DNA of 64,000 nt from JADLGL01 sp963823045 (lineage in GTDB: Bacteria > Pseudomonadota > Alphaproteobacteria > Rhizobiales > Kaistiaceae). Below, piece after piece: positions 53,170 to 61,853 of the stretch. Position numbers and translations under genes: made by a program. Within the stretch, counting starts at the first letter, position 1. Each line of letters begins with the position of its first letter. Where the stretch lies: contig CAWGKA010000005.1 in NCBI GenBank assembly GCA_963823045.1, positions 183,917-247,916 of the forward strand. The letters run 5' to 3'. Under the pieces are notes generated by a model. That model worked only from the letters and a program-made list of their open reading frames with translations, had not been told where the DNA came from and ran no database searches.

Positions 53170-53919
53170 TCAGTCGCCCTCGGCCTCCTCGCCGAGCAAG
53201 CTCAGCGCTGCTGCGCGAAATTCCTTTGCCTGCTGCTGCGCGACGAGGTCATCCGGCTTGCCGGAATAGCGCGTCACGCCGCGTTGAAGCAGGACGACGT
53301 GATCGGCGGTCGCACCTTCCGACGCACGGCTCGTGCTCCAGAGCACCGCCATGCCCTCGTCCTTGCGAAGGCCCGCGACCAGGTCGACAAGCTGCCTGCG
53401 CCGCGTCTGGTCCTGACCTTCGCCGATCTCATTGAGGAGCAGGAGACGCGGGCGATGCAGGGCCGCCCGGATGATTTCGACCTTGCTCCGATCGAAGGCA
53501 CCAAGGGAACGCACGAGATCGCGCTCATGGCCGGCAAGGCCGAAGCGCTCGAGCAGCGTCCGGGCGCGTTCGGCCGCGCCATCCGGTCGAAGCCCGTAGA
53601 GCGCCCCGGCGTAGCGCAGATTGGCGTGCACCGACCGATCGAGTTCCAGGGCTGAATCCGTAAACACGACACCGATAGCCGAGCGCGCTTGCGTCGTCAG
53701 GCGGCGGGCGTTCTGCCCGAGGACGGTGACGGTGCCGCGATCGGGCCATTCCAGGCCCAGGGCCAACTGGGTCAATGCGGCCTTTCCGGACCCGGAAGGT
53801 CCGATGATCGCCGCAAAGGCCCCTTCGGGAAGTTTCAGGTCGAAAGCGGTGAGCGCCTTCAGCCGGCCGAAGGCTTTATCGACGCCCCGAAACTCCAGCA
53901 CTTCGGCCGTTTCGACCAT
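53170..53919 (-). CDS. degenerate ABC ATPase, PQQ-associated (TIGR03864-like) type
   Basis: 249 residues with an ABC fold but altered catalytic motifs. Walker A is GPSGSGKAALT (Ala where Ser/Thr binds Mg). The Q-loop area is VVFTDSALELDRSV. The signature is LGAFDRSKVEII instead of LSGGQ. Walker B is LLLLNEIGEG (Asn for Asp), and the H-switch position reads LWSTSRASE (Ser for His). Yet ANLRYAGALYGL and IRAALHRPRLLLL align well with the ATPase of the PQQ-dependent alcohol-dehydrogenase ABC set, whose other members follow on the opposite strand. It keeps a long intact frame, so it may be retained as a non-hydrolysing paralogue. Confidence 0.8.
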   Translation of the reverse strand: MVETAEVLEFRGVDKAFGRLKALTAFDLKLPEGAFAAIIGPSGSGKAALTQLALGLEWPDRGTVTVLGQNARRLTTQARSAIGVVFTDSALELDRSVHANLRYAGALYGLRPDGAAERARTLLERFGLAGHERDLVRSLGAFDRSKVEIIRAALHRPRLLLLNEIGEGQDQTRRRQLVDLVAGLRKDEGMAVLWSTSRASEGATADHVVLLQRGVTRYSGKPDDLVAQQQAKEFRAAALSLLGEEAEGD

Positions 53920-54155
53920 TCGCGTTTCTCTTCACGCAGTCTTGTTCATCGGCTGTCGCGGCGCGGACAGTAGCGGCTCGATCGTCGCAAGACACGCCCT
54001 CCTGTGCGATATTCAGCGTCCGGAGCGCGCTCAAGTGATTGACGAAAGACCATACTCCGTAAGAAATGTGAATTCTGTACCCAACTTAACGGACGATATG
54101 CAGGCGTCATTCATTGCCCCGAAGCGCGGCGCACCGGACGGGTTCGCGGACTAGC

Positions 54156-55190
54156 ATGGCTTTCGCGAGAACCGGCGATGGATGGGATCGGCCGACGGTC
54201 CGTCTGGCGCGCTTCCTGACCAGGGCCGCCCTGGCGTTGGCCCTCATTCTGCTCGTGGCTGGTGCCGCGTCATCGACCGAGGAGACCGGCTATGTCTTCG
54301 TCAGCAATGAGGATTCCGGCACGATCACGGTGCTGCAGGCGGAATCGCTGGAGGTTGTGGCAACGATCTCCACGGCGCGCCGGCCCCGCGACATGCATCT
54401 CGACAGCAGCGGCACTCGGCTGTTCGTCGCCTGCGGCGACGACAACGTCATTCAGGTGATCGACCTGGCGACGATGACCGTCACGCGCTCAATCCCGACC
54501 GGCAGCAGCCCGGAATTGTTCCTCCTGAGCCCGGACGACGCCACGCTCTTCATGACGCTGGAAGACGAGAGCGCCGTCGCGATGATCGACGTTGCCAGCG
54601 GCAACAAGATCGGGGAGGTCACCACCGGAGCCGAGCCGGAGGGGCTCGCTCTAAGCACCGATGGCGCAACGCTCTACGCAACATCGGAAATCTCCGACAT
54701 GGTCCACGTCATCGATGTTGCCTCGGCGACCATCCGCCAGAACATCATCGTCGGCGCCCGGCCCCGCCGGCTGCTCCTGTCGCCGGACGGCAGCGAATTG
54801 TGGGTCTCGAACGAGCTCTCCGGAACGGTTTCGGTTATCGACACCGCCAGCAACACCGTCGTCGCGGAGATCGCCTTCTCGCCGCCGGGCTTCCGCTCGG
54901 CCGACGTCACGCCGGTTGCCATCATATCCGCCGACGGCGGAGCCACGCTTGTCGTGGCGCTCGGCCGCTCCAACCAGGTTGCCTTTGTCGATGCCGCAAC
55001 CCGCCAGATCCAGCGCTATGTGCTCGTCGGCAACGGCGCCTCGGGCCTCACTTTGAGCCCTGACGGGGAGCGGCTATACGTCACCAATGGCCTCAGCGAC
55101 GACATTTCGGTCATCGACATGTCCACCCGCCGCAATATCCGCTCCATCGTGACCGGCCTCTCGCCGCACAGCGTGGTCGCAGGTGGCTAG
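54156..55190 (+). CDS. YVTN beta-propeller protein, PQQ-associated (TIGR03866-like)
   Basis: 344 residues. N-terminal signal/anchor (about 18-42) then a seven-bladed propeller built of repeats such as GYVFVSNEDSGTITVLQ, RLFVACGDDNVIQVIDL, TLYATSEISDMVHVIDV, LWVSNELSGTVSVIDT and RLYVTNGLSDDISVID. Found with PQQ-dependent dehydrogenase/ABC loci, where the role is unknown. It may act as a periplasmic partner or cofactor-handling protein. It overlaps the next gene by 8 bp. Confidence 0.88.
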   Translation: MAFARTGDGWDRPTVRLARFLTRAALALALILLVAGAASSTEETGYVFVSNEDSGTITVLQAESLEVVATISTARRPRDMHLDSSGTRLFVACGDDNVIQVIDLATMTVTRSIPTGSSPELFLLSPDDATLFMTLEDESAVAMIDVASGNKIGEVTTGAEPEGLALSTDGATLYATSEISDMVHVIDVASATIRQNIIVGARPRRLLLSPDGSELWVSNELSGTVSVIDTASNTVVAEIAFSPPGFRSADVTPVAIISADGGATLVVALGRSNQVAFVDAATRQIQRYVLVGNGASGLTLSPDGERLYVTNGLSDDISVIDMSTRRNIRSIVTGLSPHSVVAGG

Positions 55191-56379
55191 GCGCGCCCTA
55201 ACCATCATGCTGTCGACGGCCCTCATGGCGTCGTCGCTGCAGCCGATCCGCGCCCAGGAGGTGCCGGCCCTGCCGGAATTCGCCGTCGGCTATGTGCAGC
55301 GCGAGACCGATCCGCGTCAGATCGAGCGCAACGTCTATTACGAGATTCCGGTGACGCCGCTCGGTCGTTCGGTCACCGCCGCCGAATTGGCCGTGATCGA
55401 TTCAGAGTTGATCGGCCGACAGATCGGCTATCATTTCGACCTCAAGGTTGCCCGCAGCGACGATCTCGACGCGCTTGCGCAAGACATCAGGCAATGGGTC
55501 GACGAAGGCATCCATTTCGTTCTTGCCGATCTGCCCGCGGCCGATCTCGTGAACGTTTCGGACGCGGTCGCCGATTTGCCGGTGACGATTTTCAACATAT
55601 CGGCGACTGACGACAGCCTGCGCGGCGAGGCCTGCCGCGCCAATCTCATCCACGTCATCCCCAGCGACCGGATGATGACCGATGCGATCGTCCAGTTTCT
55701 GGTCGAGCGGCGCTGGCAGAACATCCTGGTGCTCGAGGGGCCGCGGCCTGAGGACAAGGCGATCGTGGCAGCCCTTCGGGAATTGGCCGACTTGTTCGGC
55801 GCCCGGATCGCCGATGTCCGCGACTTCGCCATCGGCGACGATCCCCGCAACCCGACGACGGCCAATGTCGCCCTGCTTACCGCCGGCCGCGATTATGACG
55901 TCGTCTTCGTCGCCGACTCCGTCGGCGAATTCGCCAGCACCGTGCCATACCGCACCGCCGACCCGCGGCCGATCGTCGGTTCCGCCGGCCTTGTCGCCAC
56001 GGCCTGGCATTGGGCCTGGGAGCGCGGCGGCGCTCCGCAGCTGAACGCCCGCTTCGAATACCAGGCCGACCGCCGTATGGGGTCGTCGGATTGGGCGGCG
56101 TGGGTTTCCGTCCGCGCCGTGGTGCAGGCGGTACTGCGCGCCCAGTCCATCAGCTATGAGGACATGCTCGCCTATCTGCTCGGCGATGGGCTCAATCTCG
56201 ACGGTGCCAAGGCGAGCCCGCTGAGCGTCCGCTCGTGGGATCATCAGCTGCGCCAACCGATCCTGCTGGCCACCAACAACTATGTCGTCGAGCGGGCGCC
56301 GCTCGAAGGCTTCGTCAATCCGGTCAATGATCTTGATACGTTGGGCGTGACGGAGGCCCAGTCGACATGCCATTGGTGA
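55183..56379 (+). CDS. PQQ-associated ABC substrate-binding protein (TIGR03863-like)
   Basis: 398 residues, GTG start inside the end of the propeller gene. The signal peptide ends near PIRAQE. The mature protein is a branched-chain-type receptor-like fold with VGYVQRETDPRQIERNVYYE, DLPVTIFNISATDDSLRG, CRANLIHVIPSDRMMTDAI and LVATAWHWAWERGGAPQLNA, which are diagnostic of the PQQ-dehydrogenase-associated family. No PQQ dehydrogenase or PQQ-synthesis gene is in the window. The next gene, a TauC-type permease, belongs to a different ABC class but lies only 16 bp on. Confidence 0.88.
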   Translation: MARRALTIMLSTALMASSLQPIRAQEVPALPEFAVGYVQRETDPRQIERNVYYEIPVTPLGRSVTAAELAVIDSELIGRQIGYHFDLKVARSDDLDALAQDIRQWVDEGIHFVLADLPAADLVNVSDAVADLPVTIFNISATDDSLRGEACRANLIHVIPSDRMMTDAIVQFLVERRWQNILVLEGPRPEDKAIVAALRELADLFGARIADVRDFAIGDDPRNPTTANVALLTAGRDYDVVFVADSVGEFASTVPYRTADPRPIVGSAGLVATAWHWAWERGGAPQLNARFEYQADRRMGSSDWAAWVSVRAVVQAVLRAQSISYEDMLAYLLGDGLNLDGAKASPLSVRSWDHQLRQPILLATNNYVVERAPLEGFVNPVNDLDTLGVTEAQSTCHW

Positions 56380-56395
56380 GGCCGGAGGGCTCAGT

Positions 56396-57526
56396 GTGAG
56401 TGTGCAGAGCGAAACCGGTGCGAGCAGCGCCGGCTTGAGTGGTCAGGAAGAGATCGCGCCGTCGGAGGGATCGACCCAGGGCCGGAAAATCGGCTGGACG
56501 ATCATCATCGGCCTCGGGCTCGTTGTCCTCGCCGTCATCTGGTGGGCGATTTCCTACAGCCAGATCATGGCCGATTCCGACCGTTCGCTGTTCGATGCGG
56601 CGCGCTGCCTGCTGTTCCGCGACGATGTCTGCGAGCAGTTCATCGACGCCTCGGACAGCTCATTCCCGCTCTACTACCACTTCTTCACGATGTGGCTCGG
56701 GATCATGCTGCTGGCCATCGGCCTGTGGCGAAGGACGCGTTTTTCCACCGATCCGCCGGATTGGTTCCTGCCCTACCGCATCCCCTTCTTCCGCATTTTG
56801 GCCCTCGCCCTTCTCGTCCTCATCTGGTGGGAAGCGGCGGCGCGCGCGGGGCCGAACCTGTTCCCCAATCCCGCCGCCACCTTCCGCGCGGCGATCGACA
56901 TGTTCGGCGAGGACCGCAACGGCCTTCGCGTCGGCTTCTATGACAGCCTTCGCGTCTACGCCTCCGGCTTCGCGTTCGGCGCGATCATCGGCATTCCGAT
57001 CGGGCTCGTGCTTGGCGGCTTCCGCGTGCTCGGGCGCACGATGGAGGTGTTCACCAACGCGATCATGGCGACACCGCGCATCGCTTTCATCCCGCTGATC
57101 ATCGGATTTCTCGGCCTCGGCTACGAGGCGAAGACCTTCATCATCTTCCTCGGCGCCGTTTTTCCGATCCTGGTTAATACCTATGCCGGCGTTCGCAACA
57201 GCGATGGCGAGCTGGTCGAAATGGCGCGATCCGCCGGGGCGAACCGTGGCCAGATCTTCCTGCGCATCCTGCTCCCGGGGGCGCTTCCCTATATCGTCGT
57301 CGGCCTGCGCATCGGCGCCACAATCGGCCTGATCAATACCGTTGTTGCCGAACTCTACACGGCAACGACCGGCCTCGGCGGGCTGTTGCAGGTCTATCGC
57401 GCGCGCTTCGCCATGGATCACTATATGGTGGTTGTCCTGTGCCTATCGCTTATCGGTGTAGTTGTGACGTCACTCCTGCGCGTTCTGGAATCGCGCACCG
57501 AGCGCTGGCGCTACAACGGCAATTGA
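56396..57526 (+). CDS. ABC permease (NitT/TauT type) with N-terminal membrane extension
   Basis: 376 residues, against about 250-270 for TauC/SsuC. The C-terminal roughly 250 residues are the standard permease (PNPAATFRAAIDMF, coupling loop ELVEMARSAGANRGQIFLRI, LLPGALPYIVVGLRIG). The first roughly 130 residues add two helices (about 24-46, 92-108) around a loop with two cysteines, AARCLLFRDDVCEQF, which may be disulfide-linked in the periplasm. It belongs with the binding protein and ATPase downstream. The start is GTG 56396. Confidence 0.85.
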   Translation: MSVQSETGASSAGLSGQEEIAPSEGSTQGRKIGWTIIIGLGLVVLAVIWWAISYSQIMADSDRSLFDAARCLLFRDDVCEQFIDASDSSFPLYYHFFTMWLGIMLLAIGLWRRTRFSTDPPDWFLPYRIPFFRILALALLVLIWWEAAARAGPNLFPNPAATFRAAIDMFGEDRNGLRVGFYDSLRVYASGFAFGAIIGIPIGLVLGGFRVLGRTMEVFTNAIMATPRIAFIPLIIGFLGLGYEAKTFIIFLGAVFPILVNTYAGVRNSDGELVEMARSAGANRGQIFLRILLPGALPYIVVGLRIGATIGLINTVVAELYTATTGLGGLLQVYRARFAMDHYMVVVLCLSLIGVVVTSLLRVLESRTERWRYNGN

Positions 57527-57545
57527 TAAGAAACCCAACGGAATC

Positions 57546-57561
57546 AGGCTTTTCTTTTGCA
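57546..57561 (+). promoter_or_regulatory. possible sigma-54 promoter
   Basis: AGGCTTTTCTTTTGCA keeps the invariant GG and GC with the correct 10-base spacing and the full TTGCA at -12, but the -24 element is weak (AGGCTT for TGGCAC). It lies 120 bp upstream of the substrate-binding protein gene. Confidence 0.35.
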
Positions 57562-57680
57562 GGCCAATTGTGGCTAAATGGACTAAAGCCATCGCGGTCA
57601 GCACAGCCACGATAGGTAGGCACATGGAGCAGATTGAAACCGTTGCGGCTCGCGTCGCGACAAGGGAGAGGATTTGTCCC

Positions 57681-58742
57681 ATGAATACCAACAAAATGTT
57701 GCGGGGGCTCGCAGCCACGTTGGTGCTTGGCGGTGCGCTGGCGATGTCATCGTCGGCCGTCAATGCCCAGCAGCCTTTCCGGCTCATCATCACTGAGCAG
57801 GAAGCTCCGCTCGTACCGAACTCGGTCATGATCCTGGCGCAGGAACTCGGCTATTTCGACGCCGAGGGCGTCAATGTCGAACTGATCCAGCTGACCGACA
57901 CGCCGACCGCCGTCTCCGCCCTTCAGGCGGGCGAAGGCGACATGGCGAACGTCGCCCTCGATTCTGCTCTGCTGCTCATCACCAATGGCGGCGAGTTCCG
58001 GGCCGTGGCGTCGCCCGACAAGTTCCTGCCGTTCCTGATCGCCTGTAAGGACGACATCACCGACGTTGCCGGCATGGCCGGTCGTTCGTTCGGCGTCGCC
58101 CGTGTCGGCAGCCTCGACTACACGCTGTCGAACATGGTGATGAACAGCAACGGCCTGAACCCCGACGACGTCGACTTCGTCGCGATCGGCGCTCCGCCGG
58201 CCCGTGGCGAGGCGCTCGCCGCCGGCCAGATCGACTGCACGACCATGTCGATCGGTGTCTGGCTGTCGATGCCTGACCACACCGGCCTGCATATCCTCGT
58301 GAACGTCGCTGACTACGGCGCGGCCGCTCCGGTCGTGAACAAGGTCAACATCGTCACGACCGATACGCTCGCCAATCGCAGCGACGACGTCACGGCGGTT
58401 ATCCGCGCCCTGATCAAGCTGTCGCGTGACTTCAACGACAATCCGCAGATGTGGGTTGACGCCATGACGACGGCTCGGCCGGATCAGTCGGTCGAAAACC
58501 TGACGCAGCTCGCCACCACCTTCGTCGGCGATTGGAGCGTCAATGGTGGCCTGGTCCACTCCCAGCTCGCATTCTCGGAGCAGCAGATCTTCACCGGTGA
58601 GGATTTCACCGGCCTGACCGCTCCGGCACTCACCGACTGGGTGGCCTGGGGTCCGATCTGCGCCGTTCTCGCCGACATCGGCATTGCTGATGGCGACGGC
58701 GCCGACGAGATGGGCGACACCTGCGCCATGCAAGGCATGTAA
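57681..58742 (+). CDS. ABC substrate-binding protein (NMT1/THI5-like)
   Basis: 353 residues from MNTNKMLRGL with AGGGAGAGG upstream; the signal peptide ends SSAVNAQ. NMT1-type fold: PFRLIITEQEAPLVPNSVMI, AQELGYFDAEGVNVELIQL, ALQAGEGDMANVALDSALLL and FGVARVGSLDYTLSNMVM. Two cysteine pairs are possible (IACKDD, QIDCTT, GPICAV, DTCAMQ). The ligand cannot be deduced; relatives bind taurine, nitrate, pyrimidines or aromatic acids. A -24/-12 promoter candidate would suggest a nitrogen compound. Confidence 0.88.
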   Translation: MNTNKMLRGLAATLVLGGALAMSSSAVNAQQPFRLIITEQEAPLVPNSVMILAQELGYFDAEGVNVELIQLTDTPTAVSALQAGEGDMANVALDSALLLITNGGEFRAVASPDKFLPFLIACKDDITDVAGMAGRSFGVARVGSLDYTLSNMVMNSNGLNPDDVDFVAIGAPPARGEALAAGQIDCTTMSIGVWLSMPDHTGLHILVNVADYGAAAPVVNKVNIVTTDTLANRSDDVTAVIRALIKLSRDFNDNPQMWVDAMTTARPDQSVENLTQLATTFVGDWSVNGGLVHSQLAFSEQQIFTGEDFTGLTAPALTDWVAWGPICAVLADIGIADGDGADEMGDTCAMQGM

Positions 58743-58748
58743 GCGGAA

Positions 58749-58806
58749 CCACCGTCGTCATGAGGTCAGGCTAGCTAAGATGGTCGAACGATCGTGACGA
58801 CGGTGG
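58749..58806 (+). promoter_or_regulatory. 12-bp inverted repeat covering the ATPase start
   Basis: CCACCGTCGTCA (58749-58760) and TGACGACGGTGG (58795-58806) are perfect complements around a 34-base loop. The right arm contains most of the GTG start codon (58794) of the ATPase gene. In RNA the stem would hide the start, limiting ATPase synthesis relative to binding protein. Confidence 0.45.
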
Positions 58807-59657
58807 CACTTGCAGACGAACCAGCGGCGGCGGCGCGAGCCGCCGCCGCCCACAAGATTTCGGTCCAGGGCGTCTCGAAGATGTTCATGCGACCGCAATC
58901 GACCGACAGGGTCGAGGCGCTGAAGAACGTCTCGATCGACATCGCCGACAATACGTTCGTGTCCCTGGTCGGACCGTCGGGCTGCGGCAAGACCACGCTT
59001 CTGCGGATGCTCAACGGGCTGATCACGCCCGACCGCGGCCGCGTCGTCGTCGATGGCCGCGTGCCAAGTCCGGGCCCCGATATGGGCTTCGTGTTCCAGT
59101 CCTTCCGGCTCATCCCGTGGACGTCGGTGCGCTCGAACGTCGCCTTCCCGCTGGAGATCACGGGCCATGGCCGGCAGGCAGCACTGGAGACGGCCGACCG
59201 CTATCTCGATCTGGTGGGCCTGTCGCAGTTCGGCAAAGCCTATCCGAACGAGCTTTCCGGCGGCATGAAGCAGCGGGCGGCCCTCGCCCGGGCGCTTGTC
59301 ACGGACCCGGCAATCCTCCTGATGGACGAGCCTTTCGCCAGCATCGACGCGCAGACGCGCGAACTGATGCAGATCGAGCTGATGCGTATCTGGGCAGAGA
59401 AGAAGGGCGTCGTCGTCTTCGTCACGCACAGCGTCGACGAGGCGGTACTGCTCGCCGACAAGGTCGTGCTGATGGGGCCGCGGCCCGGCCGCATCGTCGA
59501 GGTAATCGATGTCGACCTGCCGCGCCCGCGCTGGGAATACAACGTCCGCGCTGATCCGAGATTTCAGAAGCTGCGCACGCATCTGTGGGAACGGATCAAG
59601 GAAATGGTGATGTCGGACCCGACCTCCGCTTTTTTCGGACGGGACGGCAAAGCCTAG
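58794..59657 (+). CDS. ABC transporter ATPase (NitT/TauT type)
   Basis: 287 residues, GTG start within an inverted repeat. After an Ala-rich leader: Walker A GPSGCGKTT, Q-loop VFQSFRLIPWTSV, signature LSGGMKQRAALARAL, Walker B ILLMDEPFASID and H-switch VTHSVDEAV. All active residues are kept, unlike the degenerate ATPase at 53.2 kb, so this one powers the 56.4-58.7 kb permease and binding protein. Confidence 0.93.
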   Translation: MTTVALADEPAAAARAAAAHKISVQGVSKMFMRPQSTDRVEALKNVSIDIADNTFVSLVGPSGCGKTTLLRMLNGLITPDRGRVVVDGRVPSPGPDMGFVFQSFRLIPWTSVRSNVAFPLEITGHGRQAALETADRYLDLVGLSQFGKAYPNELSGGMKQRAALARALVTDPAILLMDEPFASIDAQTRELMQIELMRIWAEKKGVVVFVTHSVDEAVLLADKVVLMGPRPGRIVEVIDVDLPRPRWEYNVRADPRFQKLRTHLWERIKEMVMSDPTSAFFGRDGKA

Positions 59658-59756
59658 TTTTCGTCGACCTCCCGTCGAGTTCGATTGGCGCTTCGCCGCC
59701 ATCTCCGCTAAAACCCTCGCCTTCGCCCGCACTCCCAACGGGCCGGGACAAGCCAT

Positions 59757-61853
59757 ATGATTAAGCTGGAGGAAGGGTCACCCTCGCCCCTCGGCGCCCA
59801 TTATGACGGGCGCGGGGTGAATTTCGCTCTGTTCTCCGCCAATGCGACCAAGGTCGAGCTTTGCCTGTTCGACCATAGCGGCCGACGCGAGACCGAACGC
59901 GTTGCCCTGCCGCGGCGCACGGAACATGTCTGGCACGGCTACATCACCGGAGCCGGCCCCGGTCAGCTCTACGGCTACCGCGTGCACGGCCCCTATGAGC
60001 CGCAGCGCGGCTACCGCTTCAATCCGAACAAGCTCCTGATCGACCCCTACGCCCGGCAACTGGCCGGACGCCTGCGCTGGCACGACGCCGTCTTCGGCTA
60101 CCGTCCCGGCGCGCAACGCGGCGATCTCACCGCCGACCGGCGCGACAGCGCGCCGATGATGCCGAAATGCGTCGTGGAGACGCCGGCGCATTTCTGGGGC
60201 GATGACCGTCCGCCGAAGACGCCGATGCGCAACAGCGTCATCTACGAGGCGCATGTGAAGGGGCTGACGCAGCTGCATCCGGACGTGCCGCAGCCTATCC
60301 GCGGCCGCTATGACGCGCTCGCCCATCCGGCGGTGATCGACCATCTCGTCAAGATCGGCGCAACGGCCGTCGAGCTTCTGCCGATCCACGCCTTCGTTGA
60401 CGACCGCTTCCTCGTCAACAAGGGCCTCAAGAACTACTGGGGCTATTCCACGCTCGCCTTCTTCGCGCCCGAGCCGCGCTATTTCAGCGAGGAGGGGCCG
60501 ACCGGCCTTCGCAGCGCCGTCCGTGCGCTGCACGATGCCGGCCTCGAAGTGATCCTCGATGTCGTGTTCAACCACACGGCGGAGGGCAATGAGCTCGGGC
60601 CGACGCTCTCTTTCCGCGGCATCGACAACACCACCTACTACAAGCTGATGCACGACAATCCGCGACACTATTGGGACACGACCGGGACCGGCAACACGGT
60701 CGACGTCTCGCACCCGCAGGTGATGCGCCTCGTGCTCGATTCCCTTCGTCACTGGGTGGAATCGTATCGCGTCGACGGCTTCCGCTTCGACCTTGCCTCA
60801 ACCTTGGCCCGCAACCCCGTCGACTTCGATGCGCGCGCGCCGTTCCTGGCTGCAGCGGCGCAGGACCCGGTGCTGAGCCAAGTGAAGATGATCGCCGAGC
60901 CTTGGGATATCGGTCCTGGTGGCTATCGCGTCGGCGGCTTCCCGCCGGGCTGGAGCGAATGGAACGACCAATATCGCGACACGCTGCGCGCCTTCTGGCG
61001 CGGCGACCAGGGCCAGCTGCCGGCCCTCGCCCGGGTCGTCGCCGGATCACGCGAAGTGTTCCAATCATCCGGCCGGCAGAGCTGGGCTTCGGTCAATCTC
61101 ATCACCGCGCATGACGGCTTCACCTTGCGCGATCTGGTCTCCTACGACCACCGTCACAACGAGGCCAATGGCGAAGGCAATGCCGACGGCCACGGACACA
61201 ATCTGTCCTGGAACCATGGCGCCGAGGGGCCGACCGACGACCCCGGCATCCTGGCGGCGCGCGCCCGACAGCAGCGCAACCTCCTCGCCTCTTTGTTCCT
61301 GTCCATCGGCACGCCGATGGTGACGATGGGTGACGAGCTTGGCCGCACGCAGATGGGCAACAACAACGCCTATTGCCAGGACAACGAAATCAGCTGGACG
61401 GACTGGGAAGGCGCGGACGAGGATCTGACGGCGGTCGTTCGTGTGCTGGCGGGTATCCGACGCAGCACGACCGCGTTCCATCGCAGCGAATTCCTCAGCG
61501 GCCACAACAACAACGGCACCGGCTTGAAGGACGTCTACTGGCTGGCGCCCGAGGGACACGAGATGACCGAAGGCGACTGGCATGATCCGGAGCGGCGAAC
61601 GCTCGGCTGCCAGCTTGGCAATGAAGACACGGCGACCGACCGCATCCTGATCCTCTTCAACGCCGATGCCGAGGCGATCGAATTCAGACTCGCCGAAGAC
61701 TTCCCCGGAACCGCTTGGGAGCCTGTGTTCGACACCGCGCGCAAGAGCGGCCATCCCGCACGCGCGTCCGCACATCTGAAGCCCGGCGGCATGATCCCGA
61801 TCGGGGGCCGCTCGCTTCTGCTCCTTCGCCATCGCGTGTCCGTTTCGGCATGA
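59757..61853 (+). CDS. glgX: glycogen debranching enzyme GlgX
   Basis: 698 residues. N-terminal CBM48 (about 1-120, SPSPLGAHYDGRGVNFALFS), then a GH13 barrel. Conserved parts: ILDVVFNHTAEGNELGPT, nucleophile Asp in VDGFRFDLAS, acid Glu in MIAEPWDIGPGGY and transition-state Asp in ITAHDGFTLRDLVSYD. It cleaves alpha-1,6 branches of phosphorylase-limited glycogen. It is coupled to malQ (ATGA); together they recycle glycogen or malto-oligosaccharides. Confidence 0.96.
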   Translation: MIKLEEGSPSPLGAHYDGRGVNFALFSANATKVELCLFDHSGRRETERVALPRRTEHVWHGYITGAGPGQLYGYRVHGPYEPQRGYRFNPNKLLIDPYARQLAGRLRWHDAVFGYRPGAQRGDLTADRRDSAPMMPKCVVETPAHFWGDDRPPKTPMRNSVIYEAHVKGLTQLHPDVPQPIRGRYDALAHPAVIDHLVKIGATAVELLPIHAFVDDRFLVNKGLKNYWGYSTLAFFAPEPRYFSEEGPTGLRSAVRALHDAGLEVILDVVFNHTAEGNELGPTLSFRGIDNTTYYKLMHDNPRHYWDTTGTGNTVDVSHPQVMRLVLDSLRHWVESYRVDGFRFDLASTLARNPVDFDARAPFLAAAAQDPVLSQVKMIAEPWDIGPGGYRVGGFPPGWSEWNDQYRDTLRAFWRGDQGQLPALARVVAGSREVFQSSGRQSWASVNLITAHDGFTLRDLVSYDHRHNEANGEGNADGHGHNLSWNHGAEGPTDDPGILAARARQQRNLLASLFLSIGTPMVTMGDELGRTQMGNNNAYCQDNEISWTDWEGADEDLTAVVRVLAGIRRSTTAFHRSEFLSGHNNNGTGLKDVYWLAPEGHEMTEGDWHDPERRTLGCQLGNEDTATDRILILFNADAEAIEFRLAEDFPGTAWEPVFDTARKSGHPARASAHLKPGGMIPIGGRSLLLLRHRVSVSA

